Below the pieces are notes generated by a model. It saw nothing but the letters and a program-made list of their open reading frames with translations, was not told where the DNA came from and did not search any database. This document shows, piece by piece, positions 31,479 to 40,697 of a stretch of 64,000 nucleotides of DNA; the stretch's first letter is position 1; each line of letters begins with the position of its first letter. The position numbers and the translations under genes were made by a program. This stretch comes from Faucicola sp048551375 (GTDB taxonomy: Bacteria; Pseudomonadota; Gammaproteobacteria; Pseudomonadales; Moraxellaceae), in assembly GCF_048551375.1 (NCBI RefSeq), contig NZ_JBLYZJ010000008.1, positions 62,001 to 126,000 of the forward strand. The letters run 5' to 3'.

Positions 31479-32375
31479 TTAATTTTCCGCACTATCCACC
31501 GTCAAGCTATCACCAAATCGCCAAGTACGAATAATCCGAAGCTCTAAGATATCTTTCATATCTTTGGTAAACGCCCCAAATGGAGCAGCTTTTCGCACAG
31601 AATTTTTGGCAGCCTCATCAAGAATCGGTGAGCCAGACGACTCTAGCACTTGCAAGGCTTTCACTTTACCTGTTGGATCAATAATGACCAATAAACGCAC
31701 ATCACCTTTTAAGCCTTTGGCACGAGCTTCTTGCGGATATTGTTGATTACCGATATGGTAGGCTTGCTGACGGAAATTTTCGATATATTTGGCGGCTTCA
31801 CCTGTGGTGGTTGAATTACTGCTGATGGTTTGCACGGCAGATTTTTTGGCAAGCAGTTGTTGATTGGTACTAATTTTAGTTTCAAGTGTGGCTATTTGCT
31901 GTTGTAGGCGTTGCTCTTGTGCCTCAAGATCACTGGTGTCCTTTTTCTTTTTATTGTCATTTTCTTTATTGACTTCTTGCCAACTAATAGTAGTGCGTAG
32001 ATAGCTTTCTTGGTAGGCTTGTTGGCGAGTTTTTTGTTGTTGGGTCACGATATCGTCCGTTTGATTGACACTATCCGACTCGACAGGGCTGATGGTATTG
32101 TTTTCAAAACGCACTTTTTCATCCGACTCACCACCACCTTCTTGACTGGCATTGGCAATAAAATCAGCTTTTTCGTTTTTTTGGATATTTTCGGTCAAAA
32201 CCGTGGTCACTTCCTGCACCGCTGCTGTGGGTGATGCTCGGTCTTCAAAACTGATACCAAAAATCAGCAAAGCATGCAACCCCACAGCCGTCAAGGTCGA
32301 AAACCATAACACACGGTCATCGTGATGGGCGATTTTTTTAAAATGATAACTGCGACTGTCTTTGATATGTACCAA
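31479..32375 (-). CDS. TonB-like energy transducer
   Basis: 298 residues: a short cytoplasmic start, one membrane helix (VLWFSTLTAVGLHALLIFGISF), a periplasmic linker, and a TonB C-terminal domain (YPQEARAKGLKGDVRLLVIIDPTGKVKALQVLESSGSPILDEAA). TonB links the proton-driven ExbB/ExbD motor to outer-membrane receptors. The linker lacks the Pro-Glu/Pro-Lys repeats of classical TonB; instead it is Gln/Ser-rich and carries a predicted coiled coil (EAQEQRLQQQIATLETKIS). No exbB/exbD genes are nearby, so it may be a specialised TonB or another TonB-box partner. The HAD gene begins 28 bp downstream. Confidence 0.8.
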   Translation of the reverse strand: MVHIKDSRSYHFKKIAHHDDRVLWFSTLTAVGLHALLIFGISFEDRASPTAAVQEVTTVLTENIQKNEKADFIANASQEGGGESDEKVRFENNTISPVESDSVNQTDDIVTQQQKTRQQAYQESYLRTTISWQEVNKENDNKKKKDTSDLEAQEQRLQQQIATLETKISTNQQLLAKKSAVQTISSNSTTTGEAAKYIENFRQQAYHIGNQQYPQEARAKGLKGDVRLLVIIDPTGKVKALQVLESSGSPILDEAAKNSVRKAAPFGAFTKDMKDILELRIIRTWRFGDSLTVDSAEN

Positions 32376-32571
32376 AACTCACACCTAATTACTTGGCAAA
32401 CACACTATTTTACAACAACTCGTCTATGAAAGTTTATACAATTTTACCATAATAGACTAAACCAACGATTTTACCAAAAAATGCAACGACTAAAACATTT
32501 ATTTCTGCCTTTTTATACCCTATAATCAGCTAATTATAACCAAATAACCAACCAATTAAAGAGAATTGCCT

Positions 32572-33267
32572 GTGACCACCCACGCCCATCAGATGCTTGA
32601 ATTTTTGCAACCGTATGTTCGGCAATTTTCTACTGCGTCCTTACAAAAAGCACAATATCTGTATGATAAACTGGAAGATGGGGTGCAACAAGAATTTTTC
32701 ATCCCTGCCAGTGAAGCCCAAGTTAATCAAGCCTTGACCCGCTTTGTGGTCAATAATGTCAAACAATTGCTTGACCTGCATTTAGAATTACACAATGGTT
32801 GGTTGCGTCTGTATGCCACAGTCAATTACCAAGGGATTTTTGCCAAACTGGCGGTCAATCTCGGTTTGGTACACGTCCAACTCGACCGCCATCGCCAACG
32901 CTTTGTATTTAACCAACTGGGCGATACCGAAGTATTAAGCCTATATACCAATTCCTACCTCAAAACCCAAGCCATTAATACCGCCATTTGGGGTTTTCAT
33001 CGAGTGTTAAAACGTGACCCTTTGGGGTTAATTTTGGGTAAAATTAACTTGGTACGCCAAAAAGAAGACGTTTTATATTTGGACATCGGACGTTGGTTAA
33101 AAAAGAGCGAAAAAATCATGTCCACGCTCAATAAAGTGCAAGTCAATCATGGGCTATTGGTCGAAAAACAACTACTGCTCAAAGCCAATGCCAACATCGC
33201 TGAGGTCTTGAATCTTGGCGGTTCGCAACAACTCATTAGCGAAGCGGATAATCCGAATCACCAATAA
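32572..33267 (+). CDS. Unrecognised protein, about 231 residues
   Basis: No family recognised. The product is mixed alpha/beta without signal peptide or membrane helix: an N-terminal helical part (HQMLEFLQPYVRQF, then LQKAQYLYDKLEDG), a strand-rich middle (LHLELHNGWLRLYATVNYQGIF and LVHVQLDRHRQRFVFNQ) and a basic part (GFHRVLKRDPLG). The strand pattern recalls lipid-binding or LmeA-like folds, which is only an impression. GTG 32572 has AAAGAGAA six bases upstream; a TTG at 32566 would lie too close. The end overlaps the convergent fpr gene by 10 bp. Confidence 0.65.
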   Translation: MTTHAHQMLEFLQPYVRQFSTASLQKAQYLYDKLEDGVQQEFFIPASEAQVNQALTRFVVNNVKQLLDLHLELHNGWLRLYATVNYQGIFAKLAVNLGLVHVQLDRHRQRFVFNQLGDTEVLSLYTNSYLKTQAINTAIWGFHRVLKRDPLGLILGKINLVRQKEDVLYLDIGRWLKKSEKIMSTLNKVQVNHGLLVEKQLLLKANANIAEVLNLGGSQQLISEADNPNHQ

Positions 33268-34073
33268 TTTTCCACCGCAATATTCCCCTCGCCTCGGCGG
33301 TTCATGGTTAATCCCCTCGCTTTTAGAGCCTCTTTGGTGTCCTCCACCATCTGTGGATTACCACACAACATGATATGACTGGACGCAGGGTCAAATGTCA
33401 GTCCTGCCTCTTGCTCCAACTGACCATTAGCAATTAACACAGGCAACCGTTCCGTCAAACCTGCAAAATTTGGCTCACGAGTGATAATAGGTATAAAGCG
33501 AAAATTTGCACCGTTTGCCTCGCTATAGGTGGCTTGTAGCGTGTGGATTTCATCAAGATAGGCTAATTCTTGGCAAGTTCTAGCACTATATACCAACACA
33601 ATTTCACGATACTGCTCCCATACCTCAAGGGTTTTGAGAATAGACAAAAATGGGGCAAGCCCTGTCCCTGTCGCCAGTAACCAAAGGTCTTTGGGCAAAG
33701 GAGCTTGATAACGTGCTAACGTCAAAAATCCAAATGGCGTGGTATTCAAATATAAGTGGTCGCCCACCTGCAAATATTGCAATTTCGCCGTCAATGCCCC
33801 ATCTGGAATCACCACCGAAAAAAACTCAACAAACTCATCATAGGGCGATGACACCACCGAATACGCTCGAAAAATCAGTTCATCACTGACCGATTCGTTC
33901 ATGCAAACCTCAGCAAAATGTTGCAATTCACTGGGCTTCATACCCAACCGCACAAACTGCCCTGCGGTGAACTTAAGCCCTTGTGGACGAGTCACACGAA
34001 AACTAAATAACGTATCCGCCCATTGCTTTACAGCCAATACTTCTACGCTAACTGCGGTGATATCTGACATCAT
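33258..34073 (-). CDS. fpr: Ferredoxin/flavodoxin--NADP+ reductase
   Basis: 271 residues of the bacterial Fpr type. The FAD domain shows FTAGQFVRLGM and FRAYSVVSSPYDEFVEFFSVVIPDG; the NADP domain has LWLLATGTGLAPFLSILKTLEVW and the C-terminus ends IAVENYW, as in Fpr enzymes with a terminal aromatic residue. It moves electrons between NADPH and ferredoxin or flavodoxin and is usually induced under oxidative stress. Its start lies 20 bp from the nuo terminator, so it has its own promoter. No SoxR or Fur-like site was identified. Confidence 0.93.
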   Translation of the reverse strand: MMSDITAVSVEVLAVKQWADTLFSFRVTRPQGLKFTAGQFVRLGMKPSELQHFAEVCMNESVSDELIFRAYSVVSSPYDEFVEFFSVVIPDGALTAKLQYLQVGDHLYLNTTPFGFLTLARYQAPLPKDLWLLATGTGLAPFLSILKTLEVWEQYREIVLVYSARTCQELAYLDEIHTLQATYSEANGANFRFIPIITREPNFAGLTERLPVLIANGQLEQEAGLTFDPASSHIMLCGNPQMVEDTKEALKARGLTMNRRGEGNIAVENYW

Positions 34074-34093
34074 TTGACCTTATTTTAAACCAA

Positions 34094-34133
34094 AAAAAAA
34101 TGTATCTTAATGGTGGTTAAGATACATTTTTTT
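34094..34133 (-). terminator. Intrinsic terminator of the nuo operon
   Basis: AAAAAAATGTATCTTAA (34094-34110) pairs perfectly with TTAAGATACATTTTTTT (34117-34133) around TGGTGG. It lies 26 bp past the nuoN stop and before the fpr start. Confidence 0.9.
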
Positions 34134-34158
34134 CACACTAAATGGTAGCTAAATACGA

Positions 34159-35643
34159 TTAATAAATTTTTACCAAAGTCAATATTTTAGCCAATCCATC
34201 TGGGAAAATACCCAAGTATAACACAGCAAGCGTCACCAACATCACCATAATACCACCTGCTTGGATACCCCAGTGATTCACTGCATCGTAAGCTGGCTTA
34301 TCTTGAGGACGTTTGAACAAGGTTACCATCAAGTGCAAATAATAATACAAACTAATCGCACTACCTAAAATAACCATTGCCACCAACCACCAGCTTTGTG
34401 CTGATACCATCGCAAAAATCGCAAAGAATTTGCTGATAAAACCAGCAGTTAACGGAATCCCTGCCAATGACAATAACATCACGGTCAATACTGCGGTTAG
34501 AATTGGGCGTTGCCAAAAAATCCCACGGTAATGGTCAATATGCTCGGCTTCACCATGACGTTTGTAAGGGCTAGACATAATAGTCACCACACCAAATGCA
34601 CCGACTGTCGTCAAAGCATACACCGCCATATAGAGGCTCGCAAAACCGACCGATTGGTCTTTTACACTGCTAATGATTGCCAATACATAACCCAAATGGG
34701 CGATTGAAGAATAAGCTAGCATACGTTTGACATTGGTTTGACGTAATGCCAATAAGTTACCCACAATCATGGATAAACTCGCAATCACCACAATCACCGC
34801 ATTAATCGCAGGTAAGGCAAGCGTGGCAGTGGTCAATAAGAAACGTAAGCCCAACGCCAACATAGCAACTTTGGCAACACTACCTAAAAAAGTCGCCACA
34901 GGTGCTGGTGCACCTTGATACACATCCGAAGTCCATGTATGAAATGGCACAGCCGATAGTTTAAAGGCGACCCCAAATACCATCAAGGCAGAACCGACCA
35001 CCACCATTGGTTGGCTAAAGGCTTGCTGTATGCCAGTCACCACACCCATACCGATACCACGGAACGCCAAAGAACCTGTCGCTGAATAAATCAACGCCAT
35101 ACCCATCAACATCGTGGCAGAAGCGGTCGCAGATAGCACCAAATATTTCAGCCCTGCTTCCAACGATTTGCCTCTGGCATAAGTATACGCCAACATACCA
35201 TACATCGGCACAGACAATAGCTCAAGACTCACAAAGAACGAAGCCAAATGGTCGCTACAGACCATAAACAACGCCCCAAGCGTGGCAATCAACATCAACA
35301 AATACAGCTCTTCTCGGGTATCATCATAGCCTTCGATATAGCCATACGCCAACGTAAAACATGCCAATGAACTCACCAAAATCACCAACATATTAAACTG
35401 GGCAAAACCATCCACCACAAACAAGGAACTAACAAACCCTTGACTGGGTGAAAAATACCCCAACATTTGGGCAATCAGTACCAACAACGCCACATTCAAA
35501 CCGACAACACTGAGCGTACCTGCTACCATATTTGAGCGTTTGACCGCAATGGCAATCATCACCACCACCACTGTCAATGATAAAATCAACATGGGGGCAA
35601 ATGGCATGAGCATATTGCTACTTAACGGCATTACTGCATTCAT
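34159..35643 (-). CDS. nuoN: NADH-quinone oxidoreductase subunit N
   Basis: 494 residues, 14 or so membrane helices. One of the three antiporter-like proton-pumping subunits of complex I: LPFHTWTSDVYQGAPAPVATFLGSVAKVA (key parts AVPFHTW and QGAPAPVA), MLAYSSIAHLGYVLAI and GIPLTAGFISKFF. Its ATG overlaps the nuoM stop by one base (TAATG), implying coupled translation. It is the last gene before the terminator. Confidence 0.96.
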   Translation of the reverse strand: MNAVMPLSSNMLMPFAPMLILSLTVVVVMIAIAVKRSNMVAGTLSVVGLNVALLVLIAQMLGYFSPSQGFVSSLFVVDGFAQFNMLVILVSSLACFTLAYGYIEGYDDTREELYLLMLIATLGALFMVCSDHLASFFVSLELLSVPMYGMLAYTYARGKSLEAGLKYLVLSATASATMLMGMALIYSATGSLAFRGIGMGVVTGIQQAFSQPMVVVGSALMVFGVAFKLSAVPFHTWTSDVYQGAPAPVATFLGSVAKVAMLALGLRFLLTTATLALPAINAVIVVIASLSMIVGNLLALRQTNVKRMLAYSSIAHLGYVLAIISSVKDQSVGFASLYMAVYALTTVGAFGVVTIMSSPYKRHGEAEHIDHYRGIFWQRPILTAVLTVMLLSLAGIPLTAGFISKFFAIFAMVSAQSWWLVAMVILGSAISLYYYLHLMVTLFKRPQDKPAYDAVNHWGIQAGGIMVMLVTLAVLYLGIFPDGLAKILTLVKIY

Positions 35644-37229
35644 TATTTGACCTCCATATACGCAAATGGCTCTTGTGATACAGGGGCAACATTGAGCTGA
35701 TGATACGCTTGCTCAATCCACTGCATACTATGGTCAGAAGTATCCAAGAATGACTGTGGATATAGACCCAACCATAACAAACCAAACGCTAACACTAACA
35801 AAATTGACGCTTCACGTACATTGATATCACGCAACGGTGATACCTTTTCAATCGTGGCAGTTTTTTCGCCAAACAATGCACGGTAAATCATAATCAAAGC
35901 GTACAAACCTGCCCATACCAAACTAAAGGTCGCCAATACCACCACTACAGGATGTGATTTAAACGAACCCAATAAAATTAAGAACTCACCAATAAAGTTA
36001 CCTGTACCGGGAATCCCCATCAAGGCAGCACTAAAGAACATCAATAGCGGTGGGTAATAACGCATTTGTCCCCACATACCACCCATCAACGTCAAATCAC
36101 GGGTATGTAAGCGTTCATACAACTGACCACTCATAATAAATAACGCCGCTGAACTTAAACCATGAGCCAGCATTTGAATCATCAAACCTTGGAAACTCAT
36201 CAACGTGCCTGCATAAATCGCCAACACCACAAAGCCCATATGCGAAATACTTGTATAAGCCAATAGACGCTTGATGTCATTTTGCATAAATGCCAACCAC
36301 GCCCCATAAAAAATACCAATACCACCCAACATAATTGCAATCGGTGCAAACTGGGCTGACGCTTCTGGAAACAATGGCAACACAAAGCGTAATAAACCAT
36401 AAGCGGCTGTTTTAATCAAAATACCTGCCAAATCCACCGAACCTGCGGTTGGGGCTTGGGCGTGGGCATCTGGTAACCAGCCATGCAATGGGAAAATAGG
36501 CAATTTAACCGCAAAACCGATAAAGAACATCAACATAATTGGATATTGCCATTTACCCAAATCAGTCCCCAATAGCTCCATATAACTAAAGGTCATTTTG
36601 CCTGTATAAGACGCATTAATCATCACCAAAATCAAAATACCAATCAGCATGATTAAGCCTGAGGCTTGGGTATAAATAAAGAACTTAGTCGCTGCGTATT
36701 CTTTGGTTTTGCCACCTGTGGCGTTATGTCCCCAAATTGCAATCAAGAAATAAATCGGAACAAGCATCATTTCCCAAAAGAAAAAGAACAAAAACATATC
36801 AATGGCTAAAAATACACCGATGACCCCACCCAAACTCCATAATAAGTTAAGATGGAAAAAACCCACACGGCGAGTAATCTCACCCCATGAACACGCCACT
36901 GCCATCATACCTAAGAAAGCCGTCAAAGCCACCATCAGTAATGACAACCCATCAATCGCCAAATGGAAGCTCACACCCAAGGTATCAATCCAAGGTAATT
37001 GGAACTCAGCAAACCATGTGGGTTTGGTCGAAGGTGAAATTAGACTATTCGCCGCACCTACAAACGAACCTTGATGCCACATTACCACCGTCAGCATAAA
37101 GGTGATAAACATACCAATAAAAGCAATCCATCTTGGCAAGCGTTCATCAACCTTTTCTACCAACCAACACAGAAACCCTGCAATGATAGGCAAAAAAACC
37201 AAGGCGGGTAATAAGAGATTATTTTGCAT
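35643..37229 (-). CDS. nuoM: NADH-quinone oxidoreductase subunit M
   Basis: 528 residues, about 14 membrane helices; proton-pumping antiporter-like subunit of complex I. It has FFFFWEMMLVPIYFLI with the conserved Glu, FAVKLPIFPLHGWLPDAHAQAP with the channel Lys, KRLLAYTSISHMGFVVL and GIPGTGNFIGEFLILLG. It follows nuoL after 5 bp and shares a base with nuoN, so it lies deep in the operon. Translation is likely coupled to its neighbours. Confidence 0.97.
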   Translation of the reverse strand: MQNNLLLPALVFLPIIAGFLCWLVEKVDERLPRWIAFIGMFITFMLTVVMWHQGSFVGAANSLISPSTKPTWFAEFQLPWIDTLGVSFHLAIDGLSLLMVALTAFLGMMAVACSWGEITRRVGFFHLNLLWSLGGVIGVFLAIDMFLFFFFWEMMLVPIYFLIAIWGHNATGGKTKEYAATKFFIYTQASGLIMLIGILILVMINASYTGKMTFSYMELLGTDLGKWQYPIMLMFFIGFAVKLPIFPLHGWLPDAHAQAPTAGSVDLAGILIKTAAYGLLRFVLPLFPEASAQFAPIAIMLGGIGIFYGAWLAFMQNDIKRLLAYTSISHMGFVVLAIYAGTLMSFQGLMIQMLAHGLSSAALFIMSGQLYERLHTRDLTLMGGMWGQMRYYPPLLMFFSAALMGIPGTGNFIGEFLILLGSFKSHPVVVVLATFSLVWAGLYALIMIYRALFGEKTATIEKVSPLRDINVREASILLVLAFGLLWLGLYPQSFLDTSDHSMQWIEQAYHQLNVAPVSQEPFAYMEVK

Positions 37230-37234
37230 AACTA

Positions 37235-39142
37235 TTACTTCCCTATCATCATCATTACCAACACCAACAACACTGCCATACCAACACCAAAGCTAGCAGC
37301 ATACCCTCGTAGCGAACCTGACTGGAAATAACTGGCAATACGATTACCTACCACTGCAAATGCAGGCAAGATACCCCACGTTTTATCCACTGGATCAGAT
37401 TTTAGCAAACCACCAATCAATAAGAATGGCTTAACAAACACGATATCATACAAGGCATCAAAACCTAAACCGTTATAGCACCAGTAATACATCGCACGAC
37501 CAATACTTGACTGTTTAAACTGGGTCAAAATCGCCCCTTTATTCAATACATACAAGAAGCCTGCCACCGCAAAACCAGCCAACATCGCACCCATCGCAAT
37601 AAACTCTGCCGTGTGCTTGCCGTGTGCTTCGCCTGCTTTTTCAAGCAATACCCCATGACTATCTGGCAATACGCCTGCCAATGGTGGTACAAGCATCGCA
37701 CCCACAGCGGTCGATAACACCAACAACACAACCAAAGGAATTTGATATGACAAACCTGTCAATTTGTGAGCATGGGTTTTTTCTTCACCAAAGAAAGTAA
37801 ACCAAATCAAACGGAAGGTATAAATCGAAGTCAAGAATGCCCCAAACACTGCCATATAAAATAGATAGATATGACCTGTGGCAAAGGTTTCCCAAATAAT
37901 TGCGTCTTTAGAATAAAAACCGACCGTTACCCAAGGAATCGCTGCCAACGCACCGCCACCAATCACAAAACACCAAAATACGAGGGGAATAGTTTTGCGT
38001 AAACCACCCATTTTAAAGATATTTTGTTCGTGATGAACACTAAGAATCACCGCACCTGATGACAAGAATAACAAGGCTTTAAAGAACGCATGGGTCATCA
38101 AATGGAAAATCGCAATTTTCCAAGCCCCTACGCCCAATGCCAAAAACATATAGCCGATTTGGCTCATGGTGGAATACGCTAAAATACGCTTGATGTCAGT
38201 TTGTGCCAACGCACAGAAACCAGCCACCAACAAAGTCGTTGCACCCACAACACCCACCCAACTGATTAATACATCAGGGGTCAATAAAAATACAGGGTGT
38301 AAACGAGCGATTAAATAAACCCCAGCGGTCACCATCGTAGCAGCGTGAATCAACGCAGAAACAGGCGTTGGGCCTGCCATTGCATCGGCAAGCCAAGAAT
38401 GTAACGGAATCTGAGCCGATTTACCCATCGCACCCAACACCAACATCACGGCAGCGATATTAATGGTTGGATAATAACTACCAAAAATCTTCACCGTAGA
38501 ACCTGCCGAAGTGAGCATTTGCCCCACGTTGGCATTGATATCACTAATATTGAGCGTACCCAACTCACAGAATAATAAAAACAAACCAAATGCCAAAAAC
38601 ACATCACCCACACGAGTCACGGTAAAAGCTTTCATGGCTGCTCGACCGTTGGCACGTTCATGGTAATAAAAACCAATCAATAGGTAAGAACAAATCCCTA
38701 CCCCTTCCCAACCAAGGTACAATAGCACCAAGTTATCCGCCAATACCAATAACAACATACTGGCAACGAATAAATTCATATAACTAAAAAAACGGGCAAA
38801 GCCAACTTCACCACGCATATACCATGACGCAAACAGGTGAATCAAAAAGCCCACCCCAGTAATCACGCCCATCATGGTCACGCCTAACCCATCGAGAGCC
38901 AAGCCAAATTTGGGTGCAAAACTACCGACTTGCATCCATGTCCATAGCGGATAATGTACCAAAGCCCCTGCTGGGTGGCTGGTCAAAAATGCACTACCTG
39001 CCACCAAGGCACATAATGCTGACAAACCCATACTACCCACGCCGACAATGGTCGCCACATTTTCGCTTAGTTTATCACGCAAGGTCGCTAGGATAATAAA
39101 CCCTAATAGTGGCAGGATAAACGTTAAAGGTAACATACTCAT
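37235..39142 (-). CDS. nuoL: NADH-quinone oxidoreductase subunit L
   Basis: 635 residues; the distal antiporter-like subunit with the long lateral helix at its C-terminal end. Motifs: FSYMNLFVASMLLLVLADN, YLGWEGVGICSYLLIGFYY, AIVMLVLGAMGKSAQIPLHSWLADAM-type region (AAVMLVLGAMGKSAQIPL in this sequence), KRILAYSTMSQIGYMFLALG and HAFFKALLFLSSG. It lies between nuoK and nuoM with gaps of 7 and 5 bp. The C-terminal GMAVLLVLVMMMIGK helix is present, so the subunit is complete. Confidence 0.97.
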   Translation of the reverse strand: MSMLPLTFILPLLGFIILATLRDKLSENVATIVGVGSMGLSALCALVAGSAFLTSHPAGALVHYPLWTWMQVGSFAPKFGLALDGLGVTMMGVITGVGFLIHLFASWYMRGEVGFARFFSYMNLFVASMLLLVLADNLVLLYLGWEGVGICSYLLIGFYYHERANGRAAMKAFTVTRVGDVFLAFGLFLLFCELGTLNISDINANVGQMLTSAGSTVKIFGSYYPTINIAAVMLVLGAMGKSAQIPLHSWLADAMAGPTPVSALIHAATMVTAGVYLIARLHPVFLLTPDVLISWVGVVGATTLLVAGFCALAQTDIKRILAYSTMSQIGYMFLALGVGAWKIAIFHLMTHAFFKALLFLSSGAVILSVHHEQNIFKMGGLRKTIPLVFWCFVIGGGALAAIPWVTVGFYSKDAIIWETFATGHIYLFYMAVFGAFLTSIYTFRLIWFTFFGEEKTHAHKLTGLSYQIPLVVLLVLSTAVGAMLVPPLAGVLPDSHGVLLEKAGEAHGKHTAEFIAMGAMLAGFAVAGFLYVLNKGAILTQFKQSSIGRAMYYWCYNGLGFDALYDIVFVKPFLLIGGLLKSDPVDKTWGILPAFAVVGNRIASYFQSGSLRGYAASFGVGMAVLLVLVMMMIGK

Positions 39143-39149
39143 TTTTATT

Positions 39150-39473
39150 TCACCCTTTCATCTCGTTTGCCGTATCCACATCTAAATGACCACGCTTATG
39201 ATAAAACTGCAAAAGAATAGCCAACCCAATCGCCACCTCGGCAGCCGCCAAAGTTAGCACCAAAATAAACATAATTTGCCCATCAGGATTGACCCAACGG
39301 CTACCTGCCACCACAAAGGCAAGGGCAGCAGCATTCATCATAATCTCAAGGCTCATCAGCATAAATAAAAAATTGCGTCTTACCATCACACCACAAAAAC
39401 CGATGGCAAATAAAATCGCTGACAAGATAAGACCATGCTCTAATGGCACATGCTCTAATGGAAAGTGTCCCAT
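39150..39473 (-). CDS. nuoK: NADH-quinone oxidoreductase subunit K
   Basis: 107 residues, three helices. Contains GLILSAILFAIGFCGVMVRRN and FMLMSLEIMMNAAALAFV with the conserved Glu residues needed for proton transfer at the arm junction. Slightly longer than E. coli NuoK (100) because of a short N-terminal addition (MGHFPLEHVPLEHG) in which PLEH occurs twice. Shares one base with the nuoJ stop. Confidence 0.96.
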   Translation of the reverse strand: MGHFPLEHVPLEHGLILSAILFAIGFCGVMVRRNFLFMLMSLEIMMNAAALAFVVAGSRWVNPDGQIMFILVLTLAAAEVAIGLAILLQFYHKRGHLDVDTANEMKG

Positions 39474-40120
39474 TATGCCTTCTCCTCCTGAACTTGGCGT
39501 AACTCAACTGTCGCTCCTACTGGCGTATCAATCACATTATTGATAGCAGGGGCAGTTACATTACCCATCACACTATTATGACTATCATTTTCATCATCAA
39601 TGGCTTTTCTTGCCAAATGATAGGCGGCCACCAAACCTGCTAACAATAAAAAGCCTGCAATCTCAACCAATAACAAATATTCTGTGAATAATTTTGCCCC
39701 AATCATCTTAGCAGACACAGTTTCACCACCAATATAAGCAGGCATTACCCCAGCTTGGTCATTATGATTCATGCCAATAAGGCTCACCACAATCAACCCA
39801 GTGATAAATGCCAAACCTGTTGGCACAGCCCATGCTGATGACGTTAACCAACCACGCTCCATCAACACATTTTGTGTGCCTAAATTGAGCATCATCACCA
39901 CAAACACGAACAATACCATGATTGCCCCTGCGTAGACGATAATTTCTAATGCCCCTGCAAAGGGTGCTCCAATGGCAAAAAATACCCCAGATAATGCCAA
40001 CAAAGTGACAATCATATTGAGCAAAGCATGCACAGGATTATCTCTGGTAATCACACGCAAACTGGCAATAATAGCCACCACTGACAATAAATAAAACCCA
40101 ATCACTGACCCAGTTATCAT
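39473..40120 (-). CDS. nuoJ: NADH-quinone oxidoreductase subunit J
   Basis: 215 residues, five helices: RDNPVHALLNMIVTLLALSGVFF, LEIIVYAGAIMVLFVFVVMMLNLG, then LLLVEIAGFLLLAGLVAAYHLAR. A hydrophilic tail of about 35 residues follows. It forms part of the membrane arm near the quinone site. Overlaps nuoI by four bases (ATGA) and nuoK by one. Confidence 0.95.
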   Translation of the reverse strand: MITGSVIGFYLLSVVAIIASLRVITRDNPVHALLNMIVTLLALSGVFFAIGAPFAGALEIIVYAGAIMVLFVFVVMMLNLGTQNVLMERGWLTSSAWAVPTGLAFITGLIVVSLIGMNHNDQAGVMPAYIGGETVSAKMIGAKLFTEYLLLVEIAGFLLLAGLVAAYHLARKAIDDENDSHNSVMGNVTAPAINNVIDTPVGATVELRQVQEEKA

Positions 40121-40668
40121 GGCAATAAGCTCCGTAAATCAATCGGTGCTGACTCATTTTGAGCCGTCCCTTTAGGTTTATCTTTAATCGCCATACCTGT
40201 CACACGATAGTAATTATAATCAGGAAATTTACCTGGCCCTGAAATTAATAAATGCTCTTTTTCATACACCAAATTTTGGCGGTTATATTCACCCAATTCA
40301 AAATCTGGGGTCATCTGAATCGCCGTGGTCGGACAGGCTTCTTCACACATACCACAAAAGATACAACGTGAAAAATTAATGCGGAAAAATTCTGGATACC
40401 AACGCCCATCTTCTCGCTCGGCTTTTTGCAAACTAATACAGCCGACAGGACAAGCCACCGCACACAGGTTACACGCCACACAACGCTCATCACCATCTGG
40501 GTCACGAGTTAGCACAATACGTCCACGAAAACGAGGCGGTACAGGCACTGCTTGCTCTGGATACAAAATCGTATCACGCTTGCGAGTGGCATGGCTTGCC
40601 ACCATCACCAAAGTACGCATGATTGTACCAAAGCCCGTTATCGTATTTTTTACCATATCTAAGTACAT
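40117..40668 (-). CDS. nuoI: NADH-quinone oxidoreductase subunit I
   Basis: 183 residues with two ferredoxin-type 4Fe-4S motifs, CVACNLCAVACP and CIFCGMCEEACP, carrying electrons from NuoG toward NuoB. The end PIDLRSLLP is the family's usual C-terminus. I start it at ATG 40668, eight bases after GGAG and matching the normal N-terminus; the frame is open to 40722 but that would overlap nuoH by 25 bp. Confidence 0.96.
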   Translation of the reverse strand: MYLDMVKNTITGFGTIMRTLVMVASHATRKRDTILYPEQAVPVPPRFRGRIVLTRDPDGDERCVACNLCAVACPVGCISLQKAEREDGRWYPEFFRINFSRCIFCGMCEEACPTTAIQMTPDFELGEYNRQNLVYEKEHLLISGPGKFPDYNYYRVTGMAIKDKPKGTAQNESAPIDLRSLLP

Positions 40669-40697
40669 AGGTTCTTCTCCACCCCTTATTCTATCAC

